A stretch of DNA of 64,000 nucleotides, from positions 1,178,001-1,242,000 of the forward strand of contig JAUZVC010000001.1 in the NCBI GenBank assembly GCA_031844405.1, in the 5' to 3' direction. Source of the stretch: Knoellia sp031844405 (lineage in GTDB: Bacteria > Actinomycetota > Actinomycetes > Actinomycetales > Dermatophilaceae). The number at the start of each line of letters is the position of its first letter. Position 1 is the first letter of the stretch. The notes under the pieces were generated by a model. It saw only the letters and a list, made by a program, of their open reading frames with translations. It was not told the origin of the DNA and ran no database searches. The position numbers were made by a program, and so were the translations under genes. Below, piece after piece: positions 8,971-17,904 of the stretch.

Positions 8971-10190
8971 TGGCGGGCGTCGGCAAGGCGATCGGTCTCG
9001 GTGCGGCGGCTGCGGCCGCGGCCGGGGCCGCAGCGGCAGGTGTCGCGGCGGACCGTGCCGCCGCGGACCGCCGCAGGCTCAACGAGCTCGACCCCGCCGA
9101 CGGGTTCGCCCACGTCGCCGACGAGGAGCTCAAGGTCATCGCGACCGACGGCCTCAACCTCCACGTCGAGATCGACACGCCCCGCGACCTCGACCCTGAC
9201 CTCCCGACCATCGTCATGTCGCACGGGTTCTGCCTCAGCCTGCGCAGCTGGGTGCTCCAGCGCCGGGCCTTCGTCCAGGCTGGCTACCGCGTCGTGCTCT
9301 GGGACCAGCGCAGCCACGGCGAGTCCGAGGTGTCCGACCTCGCGAGCTGCACGATCGAGCAGCTCGCGCACGACCTGCGGGCGGTCATCGACGCGACCTG
9401 CCCCGAGGGCCCGATCGCGCTCGTCGGACACTCCATGGGTGGCATGACGACGATGGCGTTCGCCCGCCACAGCCCCGAGATCGTCCGTGACCGCGTCATG
9501 GCGGTGGCCTTCATCTCGACCGCCGCCGGCGGCCAGGGCCTCACCGACCTCGGCATGGGGCCGCTCGTCGGTCGCGCCATCGGTCAGGTCGGTCCGCGGC
9601 TGCTCTCGCGCCTCGCGCCCCACCAGCGCTGGCTGGCGCCGGTGCGCCGGTTCGGCCGCAACGTCGAGAGCTCGATCGTCGACAAGTTCTCCTACGACTC
9701 ACCGGTGAGCGAGGGGCTGGTGCGGTTCACCGCCGACCTCATCCTCGCCACGCGGTTCGAGGTCATGGCCGCGTTCATCCCGGCGATCCAGAGCCACGAC
9801 GAGCTCGACACGCTCACGACGCTCGTCGACAAGGAGGTCCTCGTCGTCAACGGCGAGGGCGACCTCCTCACCCCACCGGCGCACAGCGAGAAGATCGTCG
9901 AGCGACTTCCCGGCTCCGAGCACGTCGTCGTCCGTGACGCCGGGCACCTCATCATGCTCGAGCACCCCGAGGTCATCACCGGGCAGATCCTCTCGCTCCT
10001 GCACCGCGCCGAGATCGACGCCGCGGCTGCGGTCGCCGTCGCCGACAAGCCGCGGGTGCGCCGGACGATCATCGACATCGCCAAGGGCCGCCGCGTCCGT
10101 AAGGCACGTGCGGCCCGGGACGGTCGCGATGGTCGGGAAGGCCGTGAGGAGCGCGAGGTTGGCCGCCCGCGCACGAGGGCGTCGTCATGA
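8970..10190 (+). CDS. Alpha/beta-fold hydrolase, possibly membrane-tethered
   Basis: 406 residues. An Ala-rich N-terminal segment (about 8-30) could be a membrane anchor. The alpha/beta hydrolase core has the oxyanion stretch MSHGFCLS, the nucleophile elbow GHSMGG (Ser near residue 154), GEGDLLTPP with the likely acid, and DAGHLIMLEHPEV with the catalytic His. The C-terminal 45 residues are Arg-rich. The substrate cannot be told; esterase or lipase activity is likely. It overlaps alr by 1 nt and tsaE by 4 nt, so it is translated from the same message. Confidence 0.85.
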
Positions 10191-10642
10191 CGCCCCGGGT
10201 CCTCGCCACCGCCGACGACACCCGTGACTTCGGCCGCACCCTCGCAGAGTCCCTGCGCGCCGGCGACCTCGTCATCCTCACCGGCGGTCTGGGCGCCGGC
10301 AAGACGACCCTGACGCAGGGTCTCGCCGAAGGGCTGGGGGTCCGCGGGCCCATCACCTCACCGACGTTCGTCATCGCCCGCGTCCACCCGTCACTCGTCG
10401 ACGGGCCGCCGCTCGTCCATGTCGACGCCTACCGGATCGGTGGCTTCGCGGAGCTCGACGACCTCGACCTCGACGCCGACCTCGAGCAGAGCGTGACGAT
10501 CGTCGAGTGGGGCCACGGCCTCGCCGAGGACCTCTCCGACGACCGGCTCGAGGTCGTCCTCGAGGCCGACCCCGAGACCGAGCGCCGCACCGTCGCCGTC
10601 ACCGGCCACGGCGACCGCTGGAAGGATGGCGTCCCGTGCTGA
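10187..10642 (+). CDS. tsaE: tRNA t6A threonylcarbamoyl transferase ATPase TsaE
   Basis: 151 residues. TsaE is the ATPase partner of TsaB-TsaD in making N6-threonylcarbamoyladenosine at position 37 of ANN-decoding tRNAs. The P-loop GGLGAGKTT is near residue 34, followed by SPTFVI and HVDAYR; IVEWGHG is the usual Walker B-like region. ATGA overlap with the preceding gene and a 7-nt overlap with tsaB place it in the operon. Confidence 0.95.
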   Translation: MTPRVLATADDTRDFGRTLAESLRAGDLVILTGGLGAGKTTLTQGLAEGLGVRGPITSPTFVIARVHPSLVDGPPLVHVDAYRIGGFAELDDLDLDADLEQSVTIVEWGHGLAEDLSDDRLEVVLEADPETERRTVAVTGHGDRWKDGVPC

Positions 10643-11292
10643 TCCTCGCCATCGACACCTCGACATCCGCGATCACCGTCGCGATCCACGACCACGAGCG
10701 CGTGCGCGCCCAGGCCTCGCACCTCGACCCCCGCGCCCACACCGAGTGGGTCGCGCCGCTCGTCGAGCAGTGCCTCACCGAGGCCTCGGCCACGCCCGCC
10801 GACCTCACCGGCATCGTCGTCGGCAACGGCCCCGGCCCGTTCACCGGGCTGCGGGTCGGCATCGTCACCGGGCTCACCATGGGCCACGCGCTCGGCATCC
10901 CGGTCCACGGCATCTGCAGTCTCGACGTCCTCGCCGAGCAGTCCGCGCCGCTCGTCGACGGCGAGCTCCTCGTCGCCTCCGACGCCCGGCGCAAGGAGGT
11001 CTACTGGGCCCGGTATGCCGTGCGGTCCGGTGCCGTCGAGACCCTCACCGCACCGGCGGTGGACCGTCCCTCAGACCTGCCCGATGACGTCCGCGCCCTG
11101 CCGACCGCGGGTCGCGGCCCCGGACTCTTCCCGGAGCTCTTCGCCAACGCGCTGCCGGTGCTCGACGTCGATGCCACGGTGCTCGCCCGGCTCGCCGTCG
11201 AGCGGCTGCGCGCCGGTCTGGCCATGCCGGTCGAGCCGCTCTACCTGCGCCGGCCCGACGCCCTGACGACCGCCGAGCGGGCGAGCCGGTGA
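10636..11292 (+). CDS. tsaB: tRNA t6A biosynthesis protein TsaB
   Basis: 218 residues. TsaB is the inactive ASKHA-fold paralogue of TsaD that forms the TsaB-TsaD core. It begins LILAIDTSTSAITVAI and contains GNGPGPFTGLRVG, the family hallmarks. The GTG at 10636 lies inside the last codons of tsaE; a longer upstream frame would be entirely within tsaE and is not credible. The stop overlaps the rimI start. Confidence 0.95.
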   Translation: MLILAIDTSTSAITVAIHDHERVRAQASHLDPRAHTEWVAPLVEQCLTEASATPADLTGIVVGNGPGPFTGLRVGIVTGLTMGHALGIPVHGICSLDVLAEQSAPLVDGELLVASDARRKEVYWARYAVRSGAVETLTAPAVDRPSDLPDDVRALPTAGRGPGLFPELFANALPVLDVDATVLARLAVERLRAGLAMPVEPLYLRRPDALTTAERASR

Positions 11293-11795
11293 CAGCGGTG
11301 TCGACGGCGGACGGGGCGACGGGGACGGCCGGCGGCTCTGTGCGCCCGCTCGCCTGGACCGACATCCCCGACCTCGTCCAGCTCGAGGGCGAGGCCTTCC
11401 CCGACGACGCGTGGTCCGAGGCTTCCTGGTGGGGCGAGCTGGCCGGACGGCCGCGCCGCGACTACCTGGCCGTGGAGCGCGACGGGAAGCTCGCGGCATA
11501 CGGAGGGATCGACCACGGCGGACAGGTCGCCGACCTCATGACGATCGCCGTGGCGCCCGCCCACCGGGGCATTGGCGTCGGGGGAGACCTCCTCACCGAC
11601 CTCGAGGAGCGGGCCGCGGCCGGTGGCGCGGAGGCGCTCATGCTCGAGGTGCGTGCCGACAACGAGGCCGCGCGCTCGCTCTACGACCGTCGCGGCTATG
11701 CCGTGCTCACCGTGCGCCGCGGCTACTACCAGCCCGGCAACGTCGACGCCCTCGTCATGCGAAAGATGCTGGGGGAGAGGGGAACTCAGTCATGA
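11289..11795 (+). CDS. rimI: Ribosomal-protein-alanine N-acetyltransferase RimI
   Basis: 168 residues. A GNAT-fold enzyme, in E. coli the acetylase of ribosomal protein S18. The acetyl-CoA loop is seen in APAHRGIGVGGDLL (about residues 91-104), followed by LEVRADNEAARSLYDRRGY, the conserved C-terminal motif. It sits between tsaB and tsaD with 4-nt overlaps, the arrangement known from mycobacteria. Confidence 0.93.
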   Translation: MTAVSTADGATGTAGGSVRPLAWTDIPDLVQLEGEAFPDDAWSEASWWGELAGRPRRDYLAVERDGKLAAYGGIDHGGQVADLMTIAVAPAHRGIGVGGDLLTDLEERAAAGGAEALMLEVRADNEAARSLYDRRGYAVLTVRRGYYQPGNVDALVMRKMLGERGTQS

Positions 11796-12838
11796 GCGCA
11801 GAGCAGCCACTGGTCCTCGGGATCGAGACGTCCTGCGACGAGACCGGCGTCGGCATCGTGCGGGGAGAGACCCTCCTCGTCGACGCGGTCGCGAGCAGCG
11901 TCGACGACCACGCCCGCTTCGGTGGTGTCGTCCCCGAGGTGGCGAGCCGTGCGCACCTCGAGGAGATGGTGCCGACGATCGAGCGTGCCTGCCGCGAGGC
12001 GGGGGTCACGCTGCGCGAGCTCGACGCCATCTCGGTGACGTCGGGACCGGGGCTCGCGGGATCGCTCATGGTGGGCGTCGCCTCGGCGAAGGCTCTCGCC
12101 CTCTCGCTCGGCGTGCCGCTCTACGGCGTCAACCACCTCGCCTCTCACGTGGCCGTCGACATCGTCGAGCACGGCCCGCTGCCGGAGCCGACGATGGCCC
12201 TGCTGGTTTCGGGCGGCCACTCCTCGCTGCTGCTCGTCCCCGACGTCACGAGCGACATCCGCAGCCTGGGTTCGACGATCGACGACGCCGCCGGTGAGGC
12301 GTTCGACAAGGTCGCCCGCGTGCTCGGGCTGCCCTTCCCGGGCGGGCCGCACATCGACCGTGCCGCCCGCGACGGCGAGATCACCATCGACTTCCCTCGC
12401 GGGCTCACGACCGGGCGCGACATGGAGCGCCACCGCTTCGACTTCTCCTTCTCGGGGCTCAAGACCGCGGTCTCCCGGTGGGTGCAGGCGAAAGAGGCGT
12501 CGGGCGAGGCGGTGCCGGTGGCGGACGTGGCCGCGTCCTTCCAGGAGGCCGTCGTCGACGTGCTCACCCGCAAGGCCGTCCTCGCGTGCAAGGAGCAGGG
12601 CGCCCAGCACCTCCAGATCGGTGGTGGAGTGGCAGCGAACTCCCGGCTCCGTGCAATGGCTCTCTCGCGCTGCGAGGACGCCGGCATCGAGCTCCGCGTG
12701 CCGCGGCCCGGCCTGTGCACCGACAACGGCGCCATGGTCGCCGCTCTCGGTGCACAGATGGTGCTCAAGGGCCGGGACGCGTCGCGGCTCGACCTGCCCG
12801 CCGACTCGTCGATGCCGGTCACCCAGATCTCCGCGTGA
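11792..12838 (+). CDS. tsaD: tRNA N6-adenosine threonylcarbamoyltransferase TsaD
   Basis: 348 residues. The catalytic subunit of t6A synthesis transfers threonylcarbamoyl from its AMP ester to A37 of tRNA. The start IETSCDETGVG and the metal-binding NHLASH (His near residues 115 and 119), together with LVSGGHSSL, are diagnostic. The ATG at 11792 overlaps the rimI stop by 4 nt; no alternative start is needed. This is the last gene of the alr-tsaD run and is followed by a terminator hairpin at 12845. Confidence 0.97.
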   Translation: MSAEQPLVLGIETSCDETGVGIVRGETLLVDAVASSVDDHARFGGVVPEVASRAHLEEMVPTIERACREAGVTLRELDAISVTSGPGLAGSLMVGVASAKALALSLGVPLYGVNHLASHVAVDIVEHGPLPEPTMALLVSGGHSSLLLVPDVTSDIRSLGSTIDDAAGEAFDKVARVLGLPFPGGPHIDRAARDGEITIDFPRGLTTGRDMERHRFDFSFSGLKTAVSRWVQAKEASGEAVPVADVAASFQEAVVDVLTRKAVLACKEQGAQHLQIGGGVAANSRLRAMALSRCEDAGIELRVPRPGLCTDNGAMVAALGAQMVLKGRDASRLDLPADSSMPVTQISA

Positions 12839-12844
12839 CCTGCC

Positions 12845-12863
12845 GCAGCACCGTCGGTGCTGC
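12845..12863 (+). terminator. Hairpin terminator after tsaD
   Basis: GCAGCACC pairs with GGTGCTGC around a 3-nt loop, starting 7 nt after the tsaD stop. It closes the alr-tsaD operon. Confidence 0.65.
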
Positions 12864-12890
12864 TGGGGGTTCAGGACACGCGATCGTCGC

Positions 12891-12896
12891 TAGCCT
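12891..12896 (+). promoter_or_regulatory. -10 box of the Imm1-like gene, leaderless start
   Basis: TAGCCT is followed by 6 nt and then the ATG at 12903. No ribosome site is present. Confidence 0.6.
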
Positions 12897-12902
12897 CGAC
12901 CC

Positions 12903-13418
12903 ATGACCGAGACGTGGAGCCTGCTCGGCGAGAGGCGGGAGGCCACGGGTTCCGAGGCGGCGGAGCTCGTCTCCAGGCGCGTCCACGACCACCTGCTCAC
13001 AACGTACTTCGAGAGCGACCGGGGCCGGATCCTGACCGTCGTGTCGAACGGCACACGCGCCATGGTGGTCCTCATGGACGGTGAGGGTGACCCGGGTGAG
13101 CACGCCGTGTCGACCGATGCCGTCGGTTCGAGCGGCGGCTACGTCCTCGAGAACGGCCAGGAGGACACCTACGACGACGCGGAGACCATTCCCATGGTGG
13201 ACGCGCTCAGTGTCGTGAGGTCGGTCGTCGACACCGGCGGCCCGCCCGGCGGAGTCCTGTGGAGCGTCGATCGCCGACATCGCCGCGCCGCCTCCACTGG
13301 ATCGGTGGCGCCTCGGGTCAGGCCGGCTGCTGGGCGCGGGTGGTCGCGTGGCTCGGGCTCGCCGCCACGCTCGCCGATGATGCGTTGCGGGGCCAGCTCA
13401 CGGCATACCTCACGATGA
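12903..13418 (+). CDS. Imm1-like immunity protein with an aberrant C-terminal extension
   Basis: 171 codons. The first 120 residues resemble the Imm1 family of immunity proteins from polymorphic toxin systems: the stretch MDGEGDPGEHAVS, then GYVLENGQEDTY and an amphipathic end finishing VLWSVDR. Family members normally stop about there. Here the frame runs on for about 50 residues of Arg/Ser-rich low-complexity sequence and overlaps the convergent gene by 101 nt. That suggests loss of the original stop by a small indel or a recombination end point. No toxin gene is nearby, so it may be an orphan immunity gene. The Imm1 assignment rests on motif memory. Confidence 0.6.
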   Translation: MTETWSLLGERREATGSEAAELVSRRVHDHLLTTYFESDRGRILTVVSNGTRAMVVLMDGEGDPGEHAVSTDAVGSSGGYVLENGQEDTYDDAETIPMVDALSVVRSVVDTGGPPGGVLWSVDRRHRRAASTGSVAPRVRPAAGRGWSRGSGSPPRSPMMRCGASSRHTSR

Positions 13419-13806
13419 GGGCGAGGAGGACGAGCTCCAGGACGACGCCGAGGCCGTAGAACCAGAGGTAGTGGCCGCCGGCGATGTTGAAGACCGTGAC
13501 CGGGACGTAGACGGCGGCCACGACGAGGTTCGTGATGCGGTTCGCGCGAGCGGGCAGCGTCATCGACAGCACGATCATGAAGGTCGGGATCGACACGAGG
13601 GTGAGGGCCGACGCCGAGAAGGTCTGGGAGAGCTCGAACTCGAAGACCTTGTTGTCGAGGATGTCGGTGATGGTGCCGGGCGTGTAGAAGCCGAGGATGT
13701 CGACGTAGGCGTAGAGGAGCATGAAACTCGTCCATGCTGCGGCGAGCTTGGCCTTCACCGGCATCGGCCGGTCGTCGAGGGCGGTGGTGGGTTGACGGGT
13801 GCTCAT
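13318..13806 (-). CDS. Four-helix membrane protein, DUF6326-like
   Basis: 162 residues with about four transmembrane segments: LAAAWTSFMLLYAYVDILGF, then SALTLVSIPTFMIVLSM, ITNLVVAAVYVPVTVFNIA and WFYGLGVVLELVLLALIVRY. The opening KAKLAAAWTSF and the DILGFYTPG loop resemble DUF6326 integral membrane proteins of unknown role. The ATG at 13806 has AAGGAG 6 nt upstream on the coding strand. It is transcribed away from the histidine kinase gene, 163 bp apart, so it could be a target of that two-component system; this is a guess from position. Confidence 0.75.
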   Translation of the reverse strand: MSTRQPTTALDDRPMPVKAKLAAAWTSFMLLYAYVDILGFYTPGTITDILDNKVFEFELSQTFSASALTLVSIPTFMIVLSMTLPARANRITNLVVAAVYVPVTVFNIAGGHYLWFYGLGVVLELVLLALIVRYAVSWPRNASSASVAASPSHATTRAQQPA

Positions 13807-13956
13807 CGTGGGCTCCTTGGGTGGGGGACGAACTGGTGCGTCCACGGTGGCCGGGACAGGGTGGCCCGCGCCTCGGTCCGGGGGCCGGGGTTCGGCGGCC
13901 GAAGGCACGGTTCGCCTCTCGTTCTTTCGGTGGAGACGCCGTCGGGGACGGATCCC

Positions 13957-13962
13957 TAGGCT
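13957..13962 (+). promoter_or_regulatory. -10 box of the histidine kinase gene, leaderless start
   Basis: TAGGCT ends 6 nt before the GTG at 13969. No Shine-Dalgarno sequence is present. Confidence 0.6.
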
Positions 13963-13968
13963 GGGGCC

Positions 13969-15126
13969 GTGGTCACCGTCCGCCGCTCGCTCTGGCCCGA
14001 GCGCTCCCTCTGGCAGGAGCCGCGGCCCCTCGGCGTGCCGCCCGTGGGCCGGTTCGACCGCGTGCTCGTGGGGGTGTTCGCGGTGGTGGCGGTGGTCGAG
14101 GGCATCGCGCGTCCGGATCTGGCCTGGCAGCCGCTGGTGACGGTGCTCGCCCTGGCGCTGGTGCCCGCCCTGCTCTGGCGGCGGGCTCGCCCGCTGGTGG
14201 CCGTGTTGGTCGGTTGGGGCGGCGTGCTGGTGCTGTCGGTCCTCCAGCTGGTCACCGGCACCCGGGACGCCGGGCTGTTCTGCATGATGGCGGTGCTGGT
14301 CCTGCTCTACTCGCTGGTGCGGTGGGGGTCGGGGCGGGAGATGGTCGTCGGGGTGACCTTCGTGACGGTCGTCGTGGCGCTGGGCATGTATGCCGGTGCG
14401 ACGGGCGTGGCCGACGTCTTCGGGGGCACCGTGTTGCTCCTGCTCGTCGTCGCCCTCGCGGCGGTGTTCCGATACCGCGCGGACCTCGTGCGTCGCCAGC
14501 TGTCCGAGATCCGCAACGAGGAGCGGGTCGCGCTGGCGCGGGAGCTGCACGACACCGTGGCCCACCACGTCTCGGCCATCGCCGTGCAGGCGCAGGCGGG
14601 TGGGGTCGTCGCGGGTGCGCAGCCCGAGAAGGCGGTCGAGGTGCTGGCCGCGATCGAGACCGAGGCGTCGCGAACCCTTGCCGAGATGAGGTCGATGGTG
14701 CGGGTGCTCCGCGACGAGGACGCCGTCGACTACGCGCCGCAGTCAGGGGTGGCGGACCTGCCCGCGCTGGCGCGGGCCGACGTCGCGCCGGTCGTCGTGG
14801 TCTCGCTGGAGGGGTCGTTGTCCCGGCTGGCGCGACCCGTTGACACTGCGCTCTACCGGCTCGCGCAGGAGTCGCTCACCAACGCCGTCCGGCATGCGCA
14901 GGGAGCGTCCCGCGTTGCCATCGACGTATGCCGTGAGGGCGACGTGGTGAGGTTGCGTGTCGCCGATGACGGTCGCACCGAGGTGCGGTCGGCGCCCGAG
15001 CCGGGGTTCGGCCTGCGGGGCATGGCCGAGCGTGCCCAGCTCCTCGGTGGGTCGTTCTCGGCAGGGCCGGGGCCGCAGGGCGGCTGGGTGGTCGAGGCCG
15101 TGCTGCCGGTGGAAGCGGGCGTATGA
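13969..15126 (+). CDS. Sensor histidine kinase, NarL-type (HisKA_3)
   Basis: 385 residues. The N-terminal half holds about four to six hydrophobic helices (residues 28-165) and no large sensor domain. The dimerisation and phosphoacceptor helix has ARELHDTVAHHVS with the phospho-His near residue 193. An HATPase domain follows, with ESLTNAVRHAQ (N box) and GFGLRGMAER (G box). It passes phosphate to the response regulator encoded next, whose ATG overlaps this stop by 4 nt. Membrane-bound kinases of this layout in actinobacteria often sense envelope stress, but the signal here is unknown. Confidence 0.9.
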   Translation: MVTVRRSLWPERSLWQEPRPLGVPPVGRFDRVLVGVFAVVAVVEGIARPDLAWQPLVTVLALALVPALLWRRARPLVAVLVGWGGVLVLSVLQLVTGTRDAGLFCMMAVLVLLYSLVRWGSGREMVVGVTFVTVVVALGMYAGATGVADVFGGTVLLLLVVALAAVFRYRADLVRRQLSEIRNEERVALARELHDTVAHHVSAIAVQAQAGGVVAGAQPEKAVEVLAAIETEASRTLAEMRSMVRVLRDEDAVDYAPQSGVADLPALARADVAPVVVVSLEGSLSRLARPVDTALYRLAQESLTNAVRHAQGASRVAIDVCREGDVVRLRVADDGRTEVRSAPEPGFGLRGMAERAQLLGGSFSAGPGPQGGWVVEAVLPVEAGV

Positions 15127-15782
15127 GCATCCGTGTCGTCGTGGCCGACGACCAGGACCTCGTGCGCACGGGGCTGGTCATGATCCTCGGCGCGCAGCCC
15201 GGCATCGAGGTCGTCGGTGAGGCGGCGGACGGACCGGCTGCTCTGGAGGTGGCGCAGCGCCTGCGTCCCGACGTCCTCCTCGTCGACATCCGGATGCCCG
15301 GGCTCGACGGTGTCGAGGTGACGCGTCGGTTGGCCGGGCCTGACGCAACGGACCCCATGGCGGTCGTCGTCATCACGACCTTCGACCTCGACGACTACGT
15401 CCTCGGTGCCCTGCGAGCCGGCGCCCGTGGCTTCCTGCTCAAGGACGCCGGCCCGGAGCTGCTCGTGCAGGCCATCCACGCGGCGGCGAGCGGGGACGCG
15501 TTGATCGCGCCGAACATCACCCGTCGGCTGCTCGCGACCTTCGCGGGGAGTGCGCCGGCACGTCCGGCGCAACCCATCGAGCCGATCACCGAGCGCGAGG
15601 AGGAGGTGCTGGCGTTGGTGGCGCGTGGGCGGACCAACGCCGAGATCGCCGCCGAGCTCTATGTCGGGCTGAGCACGGTCAAGACCCACGTCGCGTCGCT
15701 CATGACCAAGCTCGGAGCCCGCAACCGCGTCGAGATCGCGATGTGGGCCCACGACACCCGACGCGTCAGGGCCGACCAGTAG
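15123..15782 (+). CDS. Two-component response regulator, NarL/LuxR family
   Basis: 219 residues. The receiver domain has the acidic pair VVADDQD, the phosphoacceptor Asp near residue 55 in LLVDIRMPGLDG, and the conserved Lys in FLLKDAG. The LuxR-type helix-turn-helix occupies about residues 152-215: ITEREEEVLALVARG, then TNAEIAAELYVGLSTVKTHV. It is the cognate partner of the upstream kinase by 4-nt overlap. The nearest possible target is the divergent membrane protein gene. Confidence 0.93.
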   Translation: MSIRVVVADDQDLVRTGLVMILGAQPGIEVVGEAADGPAALEVAQRLRPDVLLVDIRMPGLDGVEVTRRLAGPDATDPMAVVVITTFDLDDYVLGALRAGARGFLLKDAGPELLVQAIHAAASGDALIAPNITRRLLATFAGSAPARPAQPIEPITEREEEVLALVARGRTNAEIAAELYVGLSTVKTHVASLMTKLGARNRVEIAMWAHDTRRVRADQ

Positions 15783-15894
15783 CACGCGAAGGACGGGTGG
15801 CGACGGACGGCTTGCGCGCGGTGGGGGCTCACGGCTGTCGCGTGGGTTGCGATCCGGTCGGCGTGGTGGGCTTTGCGGCTGCGATGATCGACCG

Positions 15895-16347
15895 ATGCGT
15901 CCGGACAGCGAGCCCGAGGACCCGGCGGCGGCTCGTCGCCGCGAGGCTCGGGAGAACGCCGAGTACCACGAAGCGGCTGCGGCGCGGGTCGCGGCGGCCG
16001 AGGCGCGCAGGACGGCGGCGATGGTGTCGGCGTTCGCCGAGGAGATGAGGTCGGCGGGCGTCGAGCCCACCCGGCTGCGGGCGCGTCCCTACAGCGGCAG
16101 TGGCACCCTGCGCACCGACGTCGTCGGCTGGTACGTCCGTCGGGACCGGAGCGCAGCCGTCGGCACGGACGGCCGCTGGTATGTCTTGGTCGTGCCGCCC
16201 AGCCTGCGCGGGCGGTTGACCGGCGTCCACGTCGGCCCCACCGACGCCCCGCTCCAGGTCGGGGCCGGCGGCCGGGACGGTGACTCCATCGCTCTGGACG
16301 TCCTCCTCCGATTGCGCCTGGACGCCGGAGGCGACTTTCCCTCGTGA
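15895..16347 (+). CDS. Conserved actinobacterial protein of unknown function
   Basis: 150 residues. A charged, Ala/Arg/Glu-rich helical N-terminus (about 1-45) is followed by a compact domain with RARPYSGSGTLRTDVVGWYV, a predicted beta-rich stretch (GTDGRWYVLVVP) and a C-terminal segment GRDGDSIALDVLL. I do not recognise a named family. The ATG at 15895 was preferred over an in-frame GTG/ATG further upstream (15847) because the sequence before it is unlike the rest. It stands alone between the response regulator and a second unrecognised gene. Confidence 0.7.
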   Translation: MRPDSEPEDPAAARRREARENAEYHEAAAARVAAAEARRTAAMVSAFAEEMRSAGVEPTRLRARPYSGSGTLRTDVVGWYVRRDRSAAVGTDGRWYVLVVPPSLRGRLTGVHVGPTDAPLQVGAGGRDGDSIALDVLLRLRLDAGGDFPS

Positions 16348-16460
16348 CCTCCGAGCTCCCCAGGGCTCTGCGTCGCTCGAGCCATGACCGCCGAGCGCGC
16401 AGCGACCAACGATGGCAACACGCGGCATGAGCGGGCGCAGCTATCTGGCAGGATGCGCCT

Positions 16461-16970
16461 GTGGGGTCCACGTTCTACTACCTCGCGGCACCGGGCACCG
16501 ACACCTCTGTCATCGATTGGTTCGCCACGCTGGCAGAACCGCCGCTGGTGCGTGAGGATCAGGCGCTGCTGTGGTTCGGACCACTGGGTGCCGACGAGCT
16601 CGCTGCCAGTCCAGCCGAGCAGCCGGTCGTGACGTTGTTCCCGCCGAGGGCTCATCGGGAGGACGTGTGGACAGTCGGCGAGGTTCACTTTCTTGCCTCG
16701 AAAGGTCGTTACCCAGACGTTGATCACGTCCGAGCGAGATTCAGTCGCTGGCTCAACGCGCACAAGCTTGCGTTCCAGCGGCCGTCTGCCAACGGAGGGT
16801 GCGACAAGTGGAACTGGCAGCTGCGCGGCTCCGTGCGGAACGTCGCGCCCACTGTGCGTGCGTTGCCCAGCGGCGAAGAGGCGCTGAGCGCTGGGGTCTA
16901 CTTCGTCGCGGAGAGCGATAGCGCGACGACGGTCGCTGCGGTGCTACACGAGGTTGATCGGCTCCGGTAG
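16461..16970 (+). CDS. Unrecognised protein in the accessory patch
   Basis: 169 residues from a GTG start. The sequence is rich in Trp and Phe (FYYLAAPGTDTSVIDWF, LLWFGPLG, DVWTVGEVHFLASKG, CDKWNWQLRGSV). It has no signal peptide or membrane segment. The codon use is less GC-biased than that of its neighbours, with third-position T and A more frequent. I cannot name a family; proteins of this size and composition next to an Imm1-like gene may be immunity-related, but nothing in the sequence proves it. Confidence 0.6.
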   Translation: MGSTFYYLAAPGTDTSVIDWFATLAEPPLVREDQALLWFGPLGADELAASPAEQPVVTLFPPRAHREDVWTVGEVHFLASKGRYPDVDHVRARFSRWLNAHKLAFQRPSANGGCDKWNWQLRGSVRNVAPTVRALPSGEEALSAGVYFVAESDSATTVAAVLHEVDRLR

Positions 16971-17093
16971 AGCAAGAACCAGTTCGCGGCCCGACACCAC
17001 CGGGGGCAGCGGGGTCAGGACGACTTTGCCGCCCTTGCCGCGGACTGTGAGGACGCGGTGACCGTCTCCAGCGAGGTCTTGACACCAGCAAGG

Positions 17094-17840
17094 TCACACA
17101 TTCGTCGGAGGGACGTACCCCTCTGGCCATCTCTGGTTGTGAATGGGGAACGAGGATCGCCAGCCGACGTTGTTCGTGAACTGGACCGCCGAGAAGTCGT
17201 TGCCACGATGGACATTCGGCCCTCGTTCCGAACCGCCGAACCATGCGCAACCGTTCATCCGGCCGGAGAAGGTGCAGTCGACGAGAGACGCGCTCATCGC
17301 GAAGTGTCCTTCCCAGCGACAGTTGATGAAGGTGCACCGCTCGAACCATCCGCGCGACAGGGTGAAGCCGCCGAGTTGCTTGAACCGAACCCCTTCGAAG
17401 ACGCAGTCGCGGTAGTACGCGGGGCTGTTCCCAAACGAGCCTTGCGCCGAGAATCCCCGCTCGTTCGTAATGGGTCTGGTCCTCTGACGGAAATGGACGT
17501 TGGTGAAGTCAGACCACTCGACCGTCAGTGAGACATCGTCGAGGCCAAGGAACGTGTCGGAGACCGATGCTGCGAAGAAGTACGGACGCCGCAGGCCCGA
17601 CACAGGATCGGCTTCGACACTGGGAAGCTCCTCAACGGGCCCGGTCACCAGGCCTCGCCCCGGCAGTCCGCGAGGGGCAGCAGCCGGGCTCTCTCCCCTC
17701 CACCAGTCCGGTCCACCCATACCCCGAGGATGCCGTATCAGCCTTCGGACTACGCGGGGACATGGTCTGATGAACCGCTCGATCTCGGGCACGAGCCTGT
17801 GGCGACTGGACTCCGGACTCCTGGACGTCAGCTCTCGCAC
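17094..17840 (-). CDS. Pentapeptide-repeat-like protein
   Basis: 248 residues. The C-terminal two thirds show loosely repeated pentapeptide-like units (FTNVHF, RDCVFEGVRF, FERCTFINCRW, SLVDCTFSGRMNGCAWFGG, NDFSAVQF), typical of a right-handed beta-helix. The N-terminal 80 residues are not repetitive. I placed the start at the GTG (17840), but an internal ATG near 17722 (MGGPDWWRG) is just as possible because neither has a clear ribosome site. Function unknown; family members range from gyrase-protecting proteins to proteins with no known role. Base composition is less GC-biased than in the core genes. Confidence 0.65.
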   Translation of the reverse strand: MRELTSRSPESSRHRLVPEIERFIRPCPRVVRRLIRHPRGMGGPDWWRGESPAAAPRGLPGRGLVTGPVEELPSVEADPVSGLRRPYFFAASVSDTFLGLDDVSLTVEWSDFTNVHFRQRTRPITNERGFSAQGSFGNSPAYYRDCVFEGVRFKQLGGFTLSRGWFERCTFINCRWEGHFAMSASLVDCTFSGRMNGCAWFGGSERGPNVHRGNDFSAVQFTNNVGWRSSFPIHNQRWPEGYVPPTNV

Positions 17841-17892
17841 GTTTGACTGTCGCCCCCACGCGCGTACAGCGGATGAGAGCTCCGGTGCGCAC

Positions 17893-17898
17893 TAGGTT
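17893..17898 (+). promoter_or_regulatory. -10 box, leaderless start of the 17905 gene
   Basis: TAGGTT is followed by 6 nt and then the ATG at 17905. Confidence 0.5.
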
Positions 17899-17904
17899 GG
17901 CCTG

